Source of the DNA: Microvirga sp.
GTDB lineage: Bacteria > Pseudomonadota > Alphaproteobacteria > Rhizobiales > Beijerinckiaceae
Assembly (NCBI RefSeq): GCF_014699075.1
Contig: NZ_JACXAB010000004.1
Coordinates: 124,001-188,000, forward strand
DNA length: 64,000 bases
Direction of reading: 5' to 3'
Positions 1 through 8,310 of this stretch are shown here, in pieces (position 1 is the first letter of the stretch; each line of letters starts with the position of its first letter). The translations under genes and the position numbers were made by a program. The notes under the pieces were generated by a model. It was not told where the DNA came from. It worked only from the letters and a program-made list of their open reading frames with translations, and ran no database searches.

Positions 1-619
1 CAAATGCCTCCAGATCGGTGGTGAGCAGGCGCACCACCTCCCGCTTGGAGATCGACAGGCCGATGCCATTAAGCAGATCGGTCAGGCGCTCGGTGGTCAC
101 CTGGCCTTGTGTGTGCAGGGCGAGGCAGAACCGGCGCACGCCGGGCCCATACCCGCCGGCAATCCCCGCCGGCAGCGGCGCGACGAGGGTCTGGCCCTCG
201 GGCGTCACCCAGCGTTCCCGCCTGTAGCGCACCACCTCGGCGGTGAGCACCAGTTCTCGGCGCACCACCGTCTTGTAGCCTTTGAAGCGCGAGCCAGGGG
301 GAGCCTCGATCGGGATCGTGACCTCGCGGGTGACCCGATCCTGTTTGGCCCCGCGTCCAGGACGCCGGCCCGGACCCACGGGCCGCGGCTGGGTGGCTTT
401 CTCCATGCCAGAGGGTTTGAACGGTGGACGTGGCGGCAGGTTCTTGAGCCGGGCGATCTCGTCCTTCAGGGCCTGGTTGTCGATGCGCAGGTTGCTGTTC
501 TCGAGGCGCAGCCGCTCGACCTCTTGCTCCAGCCGATCAATCCTGCCGGCCAGATCTGAGACCAGCTCGCGCAGGGCCTTCTGAGACAGCGGCTTGTTGG
601 AACCACCAGGCGAGGTCAT
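1..619 (-). CDS. IS66-like transposase, N-terminal part (cut by window edge)
   Basis: An open frame reads leftward from an ATG at 617-619 and is still open at base 1, so about 206 N-terminal residues are visible. The first ~60 residues form a leucine-rich coiled coil (LRELVSDL, RIDRLEQEVERLRLEN). A Pro/Arg/Gly-rich stretch (PPRPPFKPSGM, GRRPGRGAKQD) and a beta-rich segment ending in a helical region (TERLTDLLNGIGLSISK) follow. This layout, a leucine zipper before a zinc-binding-like and a DDE domain, is that of IS66-type TnpC proteins; the DDE part lies outside the window. No defect is visible. It marks the left boundary of a mobile-element-rich island, and it differs in sequence from the second IS66-like copy at 33.7-34.7 kb. 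The assignment rests on the N-terminal half only. Confidence 0.6.
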   Translation of the reverse strand, partial: MTSPGGSNKPLSQKALRELVSDLAGRIDRLEQEVERLRLENSNLRIDNQALKDEIARLKNLPPRPPFKPSGMEKATQPRPVGPGRRPGRGAKQDRVTREVTIPIEAPPGSRFKGYKTVVRRELVLTAEVVRYRRERWVTPEGQTLVAPLPAGIAGGYGPGVRRFCLALHTQGQVTTERLTDLLNGIGLSISKREVVRLLTTDLEAF

Positions 620-814
620 GCCGGGATTGAATCATGAATGCCCGAAGGGAGGAATCCCTCGTCCCCTAAAATGCCCCGGTTAGGAAGATACTCGCAATGG
701 AAGCGCCACAGCTTCCCGCAAGTGAGCAGAATTCTTGCCGGCACCGGAAAGTATCGGGCTTCGCTTGGTTGCGAGACAGTGTATAGTCTATGTCGCCTCA
801 TGGGAGGGATCTGC

Positions 815-1162
815 ATGACGAATGCCGATAGATCGAAGCAGATTGGCCTCGCAGACGCGATTGCCGGCCTCCGCGCAGAGCTTAGCCGTGCGCGTCGGGA
901 GAGCGAAGGCCAAGACATTCGGTTCGACGTTGAAAATGTTGAGGTCGAATTGTCTATCGACTTTGGTTTGGAGCGAGAAGCTAATGGCGGGTTCAAGCTC
1001 CTCTCGTTCGTCCAACTTGGCGGCAAAGTCGGCGACAGCACGAACACTGGTCACAAGGTAACACTGTCGCTTTCAGTGCACGCTGATGGCCGCGACTCCG
1101 AGCCGTTCCGCATCTCTGGCCGCGGCCCAGCGCCGGTTCTGGACGAAGACGTCGGACACTGA
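815..1162 (+). CDS. Trypco2-type small protein (trypsin-co-occurring domain)
   Basis: This is a 115-residue protein with the pattern of trypsin-co-occurring domain 2: a helix (IGLADAIAGLRAELSRAR), a short acidic linker (EGQDIRF), then beta strands (VENVEVELSIDF, ANGGFKLLSFVQLGGK, HKVTLSLSVHAD). I chose the ATG at 815 because GGGAGGG lies seven bases upstream; an ATG at 800 is possible but has no clear ribosome site. The gene ends six bases before a trypsin-like protease gene, the neighbour this domain is named for. Known biology: Aravind and colleagues described Trypco proteins as small partners of VMAP/MoxR NTP-dependent conflict systems. Inference: it is the first gene of the four-gene operon running to 7760, perhaps a protease substrate or regulator. 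No catalytic residues are apparent. Confidence 0.8.
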   Translation: MTNADRSKQIGLADAIAGLRAELSRARRESEGQDIRFDVENVEVELSIDFGLEREANGGFKLLSFVQLGGKVGDSTNTGHKVTLSLSVHADGRDSEPFRISGRGPAPVLDEDVGH

Positions 1163-1168
1163 TTTGCG

Positions 1169-3010
1169 ATGGCCAGAAGCGCCCTCGGACCTAATGGCTG
1201 GGCATTTCTCGATCTAGTGCAAATCCGCACCGATGATCCTTTTGGCTCTGGGCTGCTCGTAGGTCCCGGTATCGTTCTGACTGCGCTACACTGCGTAGCT
1301 GATAGTGAAAATGGGTGGCAACTCCGCAGCACCATTACTGTGAATCTCTGGCGCGATCTTTTCGGCCTTGATGGTGCCCGGCCGAACGAGCGTAGCTATC
1401 GCGCGAAGGTGATCTGGCAGCCGGAAATTCACCAAGACGTAGAACCGCCCGACATCGCGTTGCTGGAGTTCAAGGTGACGGAGGGTACGCCGGTGCCGTC
1501 ACCGCGTCGCCCTGGCCCGCTACTTTATGCAGAGCTCGGTCTGTATGATGCCGAAGTCGTGGCGACCGGCTTTCCGGCGCTTCTCGAAGGTGGTGTGCTG
1601 CCTGGCAAGAGATACGAAGGAGCATTCCCCGGCTTGGCCAATTTGCGTTCCCTTTCGATGCCTACGATCAGCTTTACTTCGAGGATTATCTCGTCGCGTG
1701 GCGGCAAGGAGGACTGGTCCGGGCTGTCCGGAGGACCGCTATTTCGAGGCGATGCGTTGGTCGGTGTAATGCGTGGCGGGCAGCCGCAGTTCAAGGTCGA
1801 CCGCAACTTAGAAGCGGAGCCATTGGCTCCGCTTCTGCGTGACCCTCGCTATAATGGCCTCACCCAATATCTCGACGCGCAAGCGGAAGCCTCCGGCCCA
1901 ATCAGTCCGGATGGATTGGCTGAATTAAAACGCATCATCGCCGCAGCACGCATCACCAGTGGAGCAATACGTGATGCCTATCTGGTTTCACATCTTGCGG
2001 CAGCGGCACCCTACAGCGACGTGCCAGATCTGTGCTCCCGTCTTATCGATGAGGTGGCCGCTCACGGCGTGTCTGCCATGCGGACGTTTCTGACCCACTT
2101 GGTCGTGGGCAATCCGAATGTCCGCAATGCAATCGATGGATGGGTTTCGAAGCAACCAGACATGGCGGGTCTTCCGGTAGGCCCCAACTCATCTCCCGTG
2201 TCGAATGATGAATCAGTCACTCTGATTAAGGTGATGCCCACGGCCGAGACCATGATTGCCGCTTCGCCCCGAGAGCGCAGTTATGAGGTTGAGGCGTGGG
2301 TGTTCCATGGTCCGGACCCCGCGCGGCGCATTGACCCTGGGCCCGCGATCCGTGAGCACAAACACAGTTTTACGAAGCTAGCCGAGGTGATTCAGACGTT
2401 CGTCACGCGCAGCCTCGATTATCTGCCGACCTCGACGGTGCCGGTTGTCGAGCTCGCGCTGCCTTTCGACTTGCTGGGCGAAGACGTCGAGCGCTGGCAG
2501 GTAAAGGTGACCCGGGCACTCCATCGGCCGCTCGGTCGGACATTTCCGCTGGCGTTGCGGTCCTACGACAGACTCTATGATCAACAGCTAAATAATTGTT
2601 GGTACGCCTGGAGGCAAAGCTGGAAATCTCTTCCGTCGGAAATCGGTGAGAGCACGCTCCATTGGATTGTCAACTCAGATGGATGGGGGGAACCACTGTT
2701 CGATGCCTTATCTGGGCGGCCATTGGTATGTGTGGCGCTTGCGTGCGGTGGAACGGACGGCATAGGTATACTCGTAGAAGCGGGTGCGCCAGTGGCAATC
2801 TGGCTTCGGGACGCCCCCCAAGACGAGAATGCTACACGGGCAGAACTCCGTGCATTGGTATGCGGGTATGGAGTTCACGGCTTGCCCAACCGCATCCAGA
2901 ACCAACGCCAGGAACGCACTGGGACTGCGTGGGAAGGGGTGGCGCTGTTCTATGATGATCCAAGCCGTTTGCCGCCAGATGCCAAGGTGCGCTTTCAATC
3001 AATGGAGTGA
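1169..3010 (+). CDS. Trypsin-like serine protease fused to a VMAP-C domain
   Basis: The protein has 613 residues. Residues 10-215 are a trypsin-like protease with a full triad: His41 in TALHC, Asp95 in PDIALLE, Ser187 in GLSGGP. Residues 245-330 are helical (AELKRIIAAARITSG...) and may be an adaptor or death-like domain. Residues ~348-613 match the VMAP-C pattern (vWA-MoxR-associated protein C-terminal domain): ELALPFDLLGEDVERW, HRPLGRTFPLALRS, WRQSWKSL and the late GAPVAIWLRD. There is no signal peptide, so it should act in the cytosol. It sits six bases behind the Trypco2 gene, and its stop codon lies 11 bases before the MoxR ATPase start. Known: VMAP proteins couple an effector such as trypsin to a MoxR-ATPase signalling module. 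Inference: the protease is the executioner or the activator of the system. Confidence 0.85.
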   Translation: MARSALGPNGWAFLDLVQIRTDDPFGSGLLVGPGIVLTALHCVADSENGWQLRSTITVNLWRDLFGLDGARPNERSYRAKVIWQPEIHQDVEPPDIALLEFKVTEGTPVPSPRRPGPLLYAELGLYDAEVVATGFPALLEGGVLPGKRYEGAFPGLANLRSLSMPTISFTSRIISSRGGKEDWSGLSGGPLFRGDALVGVMRGGQPQFKVDRNLEAEPLAPLLRDPRYNGLTQYLDAQAEASGPISPDGLAELKRIIAAARITSGAIRDAYLVSHLAAAAPYSDVPDLCSRLIDEVAAHGVSAMRTFLTHLVVGNPNVRNAIDGWVSKQPDMAGLPVGPNSSPVSNDESVTLIKVMPTAETMIAASPRERSYEVEAWVFHGPDPARRIDPGPAIREHKHSFTKLAEVIQTFVTRSLDYLPTSTVPVVELALPFDLLGEDVERWQVKVTRALHRPLGRTFPLALRSYDRLYDQQLNNCWYAWRQSWKSLPSEIGESTLHWIVNSDGWGEPLFDALSGRPLVCVALACGGTDGIGILVEAGAPVAIWLRDAPQDENATRAELRALVCGYGVHGLPNRIQNQRQERTGTAWEGVALFYDDPSRLPPDAKVRFQSME

Positions 3011-3021
3011 GGAAGGTTTCT

Positions 3022-4005
3022 ATGTCTCAGAGCGATGGACGTATCTTCCTTGGGAGCGGGAACCCACACGATCAAATCGACGATTTGCCACCGCCGCCCC
3101 CCTGGCGCGATTTCGGGCGCGATGCGCGCGCCCACAAGGGCAAGACGTACCTAGCCGGAAAGCGAGAGGTCGAGCTCGTGAACGCCGCCCTCTACCTCCG
3201 GCGACCGCTCCTTATTACTGGCCGCCCGGGCGTCGGCAAAACGTCGCTAGCCCATGCCGTCGCTTGGGAGCTCAAGCTTGGTGAGGTCCTCACCTGGCCA
3301 ATTAATACCCGCTCAACTCTCCAGCAGGGCCTATACGACTACGATGCAATCGGGCGAGTGCGCGACGCTTCAGTCCAGAGCGGGTTAGATCAAAGGGAAC
3401 GCGACGGCGAGGGTACGATCCTCGACATGGGAAGCTATATCCGTCTCGGCCCGCTAGGCACGGCACTGCTCGGTGGGGAATCTGGTCGACCGCGCGTTGT
3501 CCTCATCGATGAGATTGACAAAGGTGACGTCGACCTGCCGAACGACTTGCTGAATGCATTCGAAGAGGGCGAGTTTGAGATCCGTGAACTTGCGCGGGCC
3601 GGGGCAAACCGTGAGGCGGTGGTCAGCACACATGACCGGGTTAAGGCAAAAGTCGTCGGCGGCAAGGTAAGTTGTAATGTGTTTCCATTGGTATTTCTGA
3701 CCAGCAACGGCGAACGCGAATTTCCTCCAGCCTTTCTGCGGCGGTGCCTTCGGCTGGACATTGATCCACCCGGGGAGGGAGAACTAACAGCCATCGTCCG
3801 AAGCCATCTAAGCGCTGAACCACGGTACGAGGCTGCGGTCACTGGCCTTATTGCCGAGTTCGTTAAGCAACGTGACAAACAATCGAAGATGCTCGCCACT
3901 GATCAACTCCTCAACGCGATTTTTCTAACTGTCCAGGGCATCGATCTGACCGCACGGGAGACGCTGCACGAGGCGGTGATGCGCGCCTTGGACGAAGGTA
4001 ATTGA
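3022..4005 (+). CDS. MoxR-type AAA+ ATPase of the conflict system
   Basis: This 327-residue AAA+ ATPase has Walker A GRPGVGKT (67-74), Walker B VVLIDEID (159-166), a sensor-1-like FLTSNGERE and an arginine-rich FLRRCLRLD segment. The motif LITGRPGVGKTSLAHAVAWEL and the following TRSTLQQGLYDYDAIGR are characteristic of MoxR-like ATPases that accompany VMAP and SAV_2336 proteins. I chose the ATG at 3022, which has GAGGAAGG eight bases upstream; a GTG at 3007 overlapping the preceding stop would add five residues. The stop overlaps the next start (TGATG), so translation is coupled. Known: these ATPases work as NTP-dependent remodellers that license an effector. Inference: it controls the protease and the RES-domain protein encoded on either side. 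Confidence 0.88.
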   Translation: MSQSDGRIFLGSGNPHDQIDDLPPPPPWRDFGRDARAHKGKTYLAGKREVELVNAALYLRRPLLITGRPGVGKTSLAHAVAWELKLGEVLTWPINTRSTLQQGLYDYDAIGRVRDASVQSGLDQRERDGEGTILDMGSYIRLGPLGTALLGGESGRPRVVLIDEIDKGDVDLPNDLLNAFEEGEFEIRELARAGANREAVVSTHDRVKAKVVGGKVSCNVFPLVFLTSNGEREFPPAFLRRCLRLDIDPPGEGELTAIVRSHLSAEPRYEAAVTGLIAEFVKQRDKQSKMLATDQLLNAIFLTVQGIDLTARETLHEAVMRALDEGN

Positions 4006-7000
4006 TGCTTTCCGCTCTCCTCGATGCTTTAGAACGGCTCAAGCCATTTGCGAGCCTGGAACGGATCGGAGGACCGCCAGCCCCAGAGCATATAGCTGAC
4101 GCCCTCTGGCTGGCCTCACAGCTCCGTCTGATCGGGCCAGATGCGCCACAGAAGTCGGATGCTGCCTTGGTGGGAAGCGCCGACGGAGCACCGCAGCAGG
4201 CAGAGCTTCATTTTCCTTCGAGCAATGTGGCCGATGCCGCAGATGCCGAGCAAACGGTTCCGCTCGTCGCAACGAGGGGATCAGCGGCCACGGAGGGGGT
4301 GCTGCCGCTGCGGACGCCCGGTGCCGCCGCCTTGCCGCATCGCCTCGCACTGTGCCGAGCCCTACGGCCGCTCCGGCGTCGCGTGCCCTCGAAATTCCAA
4401 TTCACCTTGGATGAGGAAGCCACAGCGGAACACACTGCCGTAGAGGGACATTGGGACTTGGTGCTGCGGCCGGTAGGCGAGCGATGGCTCGACTTAGCCA
4501 TTATCATCGACGATGGTCCCTCAATGCAAATCTGGCGCGCCACAGCACAGGAGCTGAGGCGTCTGCTTGAGCGCCAGGGCATTGCACGGGATGTCCGCTC
4601 GTGGCGGATTGATACCGGAACGAGGGAGCGCGTCAGGTTGCTTGCCGCCTCACAGATCGGCGACGAGCGCCGTGCGGAGGAGGTATCCGACGTCAGCGGG
4701 CGGCGGCTCGTCGTCATCGTCTCTGACTGTGTCTCGCCTGCATGGTGGGGCTCAGCCATACCGAATCTCGTACAGCGTTGGGCGCAACACCAGCCAGTGT
4801 CTCTCGTCCAGATGCTTCCACAGCGACTTTGGGCCCAAACCGCACTCGGCGCAACAGCGGTCGTTCCGGCTCGGGCGCCACGCGCGGCGAGCCCAAGTCA
4901 TGTCCTTGCCCCGATGCTGCGCCGGAAAACGCGCTTTGGCCACAGCGCAAGGCAATTGGCGACAATGGCGCCGCTGGTGACTGTCACGACACTCGAGCCC
5001 GAGTTCGTGCGGGTTTGGGCACGATTCCTTGGGGCGCGGGCCGGCAGCGTCGGACCGACAGTCAGATTGGGTGATCTCCGCGCGGTTGAACCCACCCCTC
5101 AGCCAAGCCTGCCACTCGAGGCTACTGAAGCTGTCAAGCAGTTTCAGGCGCGCGCTTCTCCGCTCGCACACCAACTCGCGTGCCTGCTTGCCGCGGCCCC
5201 CCTTCGGCTGCCGGTAATGCGACTTGTCCAGCGCTCAATGCTACCAGAGTCTGACCAGGTTCATCTCGCTGAGGTATTCTCAAGCGGGCTCTTACGGCGC
5301 GACTCAACATCTGGGCAGGATCTTGAAGACGCGCTCTTTGATTTCCAGCCCGGCGTCCGCGACGCACTCCTTGATGCGGGTACATTTGCGAGCCATCTTG
5401 AAGTCCAACGGCGTGTTTCTCAGTTTATCGCATCGCGCTTTGGTCAGGCGCTGGACTTTAACGCTTACATCGCCAATCCGGATGCCCTTGCGGCAGCAAA
5501 GACCGATGCCGGCGCGAGGCCCTTCGCATCTGTCACCGCGTCCGTGCTGCGTCGGCTTGGCGGGAAATATCGCGATGCCGCCGACCAGTTCTTGAGTAGC
5601 GATAATCCAGAGCTGCGCACCAGTGATGATCACGAAGCGCGATCGGTTGGCGGCCTGTTACCCAAACACAGCGAGGGAGTCGTCTCTGGGCCGGCTTCGG
5701 CTACCATTGTGACTGGCGTTCGCTGGTGGCGATTCATACATAAACGGTATTCAGATGCATTGGGGGGAGGGCTCGAGCATTCCCGGTTCAGCGATCCTGC
5801 GTCAGATCGGAACGGGCCCCGTTGGCAGCCCCTATACTTGGCGGACAGTTTTCGGAGCTGCCTTCAGGAGATCTTCCTTCGCAACCTTGCAAATCCGGTC
5901 GGATCGGCGCTGCCTAGCGTGGATGAAGCCGCTTTAGCAAATTATGACTGCGTTGAAATTGAGACACTTAGGCCGGTAAAAGTTGCCGACCTGCGCGGTT
6001 CGGCGGGGATCCGCTCCGGCGTGCCGATTTCGCTGGGCGAAGAGCCTAGTTCAGAGTTACCGTGGCAGGTGGCAGAGGCTTGCTTCACGCATCCCGAGAA
6101 TTTCGAGGGGATCATTTATCCCTCCCGTCTCGACGAATCTACCACCCTTCTAGTCCTCTTTGAGGAACGCGCACGGGATGCTCTGAGTATTGTTCACCGC
6201 CGCGATCTTCTGCCCAGCCACAACGAACTCAGCACGGCTTTTCTTGAGCTAGCTGCTATACTAGAGCCTCTGACTAGCGATATTGGACGCGCATATCGGG
6301 CTAACGTTTACTTCGAGCTCGGGAACGTCACCTTGCTAAATGGCAAGCTCGAGGACGCGGAGCGCCATTACGCGGCGTCGGCCGAAATCTTCAATGCGCT
6401 TGGCGACCAGCGAAGTATAGCCAAGATCTACGTCAAGCAAGGGAGGCTCGCGCATCTCCGGCTTCAGTTCGTCCAGGCAGAGAGGCTGTATCAAACGGCA
6501 GCCGACATTTTTGAGCGACTTGGCGATCAGCCGCTCATGGCCAGCGCGTACTACCATCTCGGCTGGGTCACGTCTGATCAGGGTCGTCTCGAAGAGGCCG
6601 GGGAGTGGTACGAGCGAGGTCGCACCATCTTCGAAAAGCTCCATGATGCGAGGTGGACGGCCTTAACGTACAGCCGGCTCGCCGACATAGCGCAGAAGCA
6701 AGGGCGGCTTGACGAGGCGGAGAAGCGGTACGGGGAAGCCCTCACCATCCAGGAGACGCTCGGTCTCCGACCCAATGTAGCCAGAACCTACTACGAACTC
6801 GGCAAAATTGCCGAGCAGCGGGCGCAACTTGATGAAGCCGAAGCTTGGTACAAAAGGGCGCTTGCCATCTTCGAGGCGGTCGAGGACCGATCTTGGACAA
6901 TCTTCGTCGAATGTAGACTTGGTCGATTGGCGCGAGAACGTGGCCAACTCGAGGAAGCAGAGGGCCGGTACAAAAAGCTCGGCGATCATCCGGAAAGGGT

Positions 7001-7760
7001 AATGGTTGATCTCGGCTTGACGTCGCAGCGTCGTGGCGAGCTCGAGGATGCGGAGAACTGGTACAGGGAGGCGCTCGCGTTTTCGGAGGGGCTCCAGTCC
7101 GACGAACAGCCCTGGCTGGCTCTGATCTACTACCATCTCGGGACCGTGGCGCGGCAGCGTGGCGGCCTCGAGGAGGCCGAGAGCTGGTACCGGGCAATAC
7201 TTCAGATCGATGAGCCACGCCAAGAACCAGGCCAATTGGCTTCCACCTATTATGAGCTCGGCCAGACCACGCACGCGCTGGGCCGATTTGAGGAGGCTGT
7301 AAGCTGGTACGAGAAGGCCGCCTCTATTGAGGAGGCCGGCGCCGACCCACGGAGAGCAGCCTTGACGTACCATCACCTCGGCCTCGTCGAGGCCGAGCGG
7401 GGACGGCTCGACGAGGCCGAGCAATGGTTCAGGAAAGCGCTCGCGATCAGGGAGGAACTCCAGGACCTTCCTTACATGGCGACCGGCTATGGGCGCCTTG
7501 GGGTTCTCGCCGTGCAACGCAACAGGCCAGAGGAAGCGCTCGCCTGGATGATCCGCTGCGTTGCGCTGTTCCTGCCGAAGTTTCCACATCCCATGGCCGG
7601 GCCTGCGCCGGATTACCTTGCACGTCTGACGGCGGAGCTGGGATTTCCCATACTGGAAGCGGCATGGCAGCAGGCGACGGAGGACTCATTGCCGTTCTCG
7701 GTGCGCTCTTGGATTGAGTCCCGCATGCTGGTGCTAGGCAGAACTGGCGCACCTTCTTGA
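4005..7760 (+). CDS. SAV_2336/vWA-like - RES domain - TPR protein
   Basis: This is a 1251-residue multidomain protein. Residues ~105-300 follow the SAV_2336 N-terminal pattern (RRRVPSKFQFTLDEE, LDLAIIIDDGPSMQIW, RLVVIVSDCVSPAWW) with a degenerate vWA-like metal site. A helical/winged-helix part follows (HLAEVFSSGLLRRD, FDFQPGVRDALLDAG, ~410-450). Residues ~565-720 look like a RES domain: WWRFIH (Arg576), LYLADSFRSCLQEIFLR (Tyr611, Glu622) and IIYPSRLD (Ser707). From ~745 to ~1190 run about twelve TPRs of roughly 40 residues (for example AYYHLGWVTSDQGRLEEA). I chose the ATG at 4005, overlapping the ATPase stop, over a TTG at 4002. Known: RES domains of Xre-RES modules degrade NAD+. Inference: this is a sensor-scaffold carrying an NADase-like effector. 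The RES call rests on motif order and spacing only. Confidence 0.75.
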   Translation: MLSALLDALERLKPFASLERIGGPPAPEHIADALWLASQLRLIGPDAPQKSDAALVGSADGAPQQAELHFPSSNVADAADAEQTVPLVATRGSAATEGVLPLRTPGAAALPHRLALCRALRPLRRRVPSKFQFTLDEEATAEHTAVEGHWDLVLRPVGERWLDLAIIIDDGPSMQIWRATAQELRRLLERQGIARDVRSWRIDTGTRERVRLLAASQIGDERRAEEVSDVSGRRLVVIVSDCVSPAWWGSAIPNLVQRWAQHQPVSLVQMLPQRLWAQTALGATAVVPARAPRAASPSHVLAPMLRRKTRFGHSARQLATMAPLVTVTTLEPEFVRVWARFLGARAGSVGPTVRLGDLRAVEPTPQPSLPLEATEAVKQFQARASPLAHQLACLLAAAPLRLPVMRLVQRSMLPESDQVHLAEVFSSGLLRRDSTSGQDLEDALFDFQPGVRDALLDAGTFASHLEVQRRVSQFIASRFGQALDFNAYIANPDALAAAKTDAGARPFASVTASVLRRLGGKYRDAADQFLSSDNPELRTSDDHEARSVGGLLPKHSEGVVSGPASATIVTGVRWWRFIHKRYSDALGGGLEHSRFSDPASDRNGPRWQPLYLADSFRSCLQEIFLRNLANPVGSALPSVDEAALANYDCVEIETLRPVKVADLRGSAGIRSGVPISLGEEPSSELPWQVAEACFTHPENFEGIIYPSRLDESTTLLVLFEERARDALSIVHRRDLLPSHNELSTAFLELAAILEPLTSDIGRAYRANVYFELGNVTLLNGKLEDAERHYAASAEIFNALGDQRSIAKIYVKQGRLAHLRLQFVQAERLYQTAADIFERLGDQPLMASAYYHLGWVTSDQGRLEEAGEWYERGRTIFEKLHDARWTALTYSRLADIAQKQGRLDEAEKRYGEALTIQETLGLRPNVARTYYELGKIAEQRAQLDEAEAWYKRALAIFEAVEDRSWTIFVECRLGRLARERGQLEEAEGRYKKLGDHPERVMVDLGLTSQRRGELEDAENWYREALAFSEGLQSDEQPWLALIYYHLGTVARQRGGLEEAESWYRAILQIDEPRQEPGQLASTYYELGQTTHALGRFEEAVSWYEKAASIEEAGADPRRAALTYHHLGLVEAERGRLDEAEQWFRKALAIREELQDLPYMATGYGRLGVLAVQRNRPEEALAWMIRCVALFLPKFPHPMAGPAPDYLARLTAELGFPILEAAWQQATEDSLPFSVRSWIESRMLVLGRTGAPS

Positions 7761-8269
7761 GAAATGGGATGAGGAGCATCATTGGCACGTGGCCAGTTTT
7801 CAAGAAAGGGCCAGAACAAGATCTGCTCTCAAACACAGGCTAACGCAGTACGTAGCACGAACGTGTGTCTGTAAACTGACCAAAAGACCCGCGGAATGGC
7901 TGAATCCAGCTTGGATCTTGGTGTTTGTGCCGTCATTCAGAGCCGAACACGTGATTGGAAAACGTACTGCTCCCCAAAGTATCGTCTGTGAAACAATGAA
8001 GGTGTCGGGATAGGTTTGCCGAAGCCGATTGCGCAAGAGTTTCAACGGATACCAGTGCGACGTGAGGATCATCTAGCTTCAAATTGCAGTTCAGTCCTGA
8101 AGCCCGGTCGTGAAGGGTTGCCAATCCGTTCTATAGAATCGTGTCATTGAGAGCAACTCTTGTTCCGGCCCGTATCTCGGGGACCGGCTCGGACTGAATG
8201 GGGATCAGCCAAGGATCCCGCCGCTCGCCACCCTAGTCATTCAGTGAGCCGAAGGCTTGGCCCCCAAAC
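7761..8269. other. Gene-free stretch after the conflict operon
   Basis: About 500 bases hold no convincing gene on either strand. Short open frames here have no ribosome site and no recognisable motif. No terminator with a T-tract was seen directly behind the TPR gene. The stretch ends at a perfect hairpin next to an IS4-type remnant. Confidence 0.5.
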
Positions 8270-8302
8270 TGCCCCGCTTACCGGGCGGAGGTAAGCGGGG
8301 CA
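8270..8302. terminator. Perfect 13-bp inverted repeat, hairpin beside IS4 remnant
   Basis: TGCCCCGCTTACC (8270-8282) is matched perfectly by GGTAAGCGGGGCA (8290-8302) around a seven-base loop. It lies eight bases beyond the stop of the leftward IS4-type transposase remnant (8311-8313). It could terminate that gene or be an element-end structure. No run of T follows on either strand beyond short AAATT-type flanks, so its role is uncertain. Confidence 0.55.
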
Positions 8303-8310
8303 AATTACTT

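Noticed and set aside
6240..7580. Periodic ~120-base similarity that could be mistaken for a repeat array
   Set aside because: It is the coding sequence of tandem TPRs; spacing and sequence are protein-level, with no conserved 25-40 base repeat and no spacers, so it is not CRISPR.
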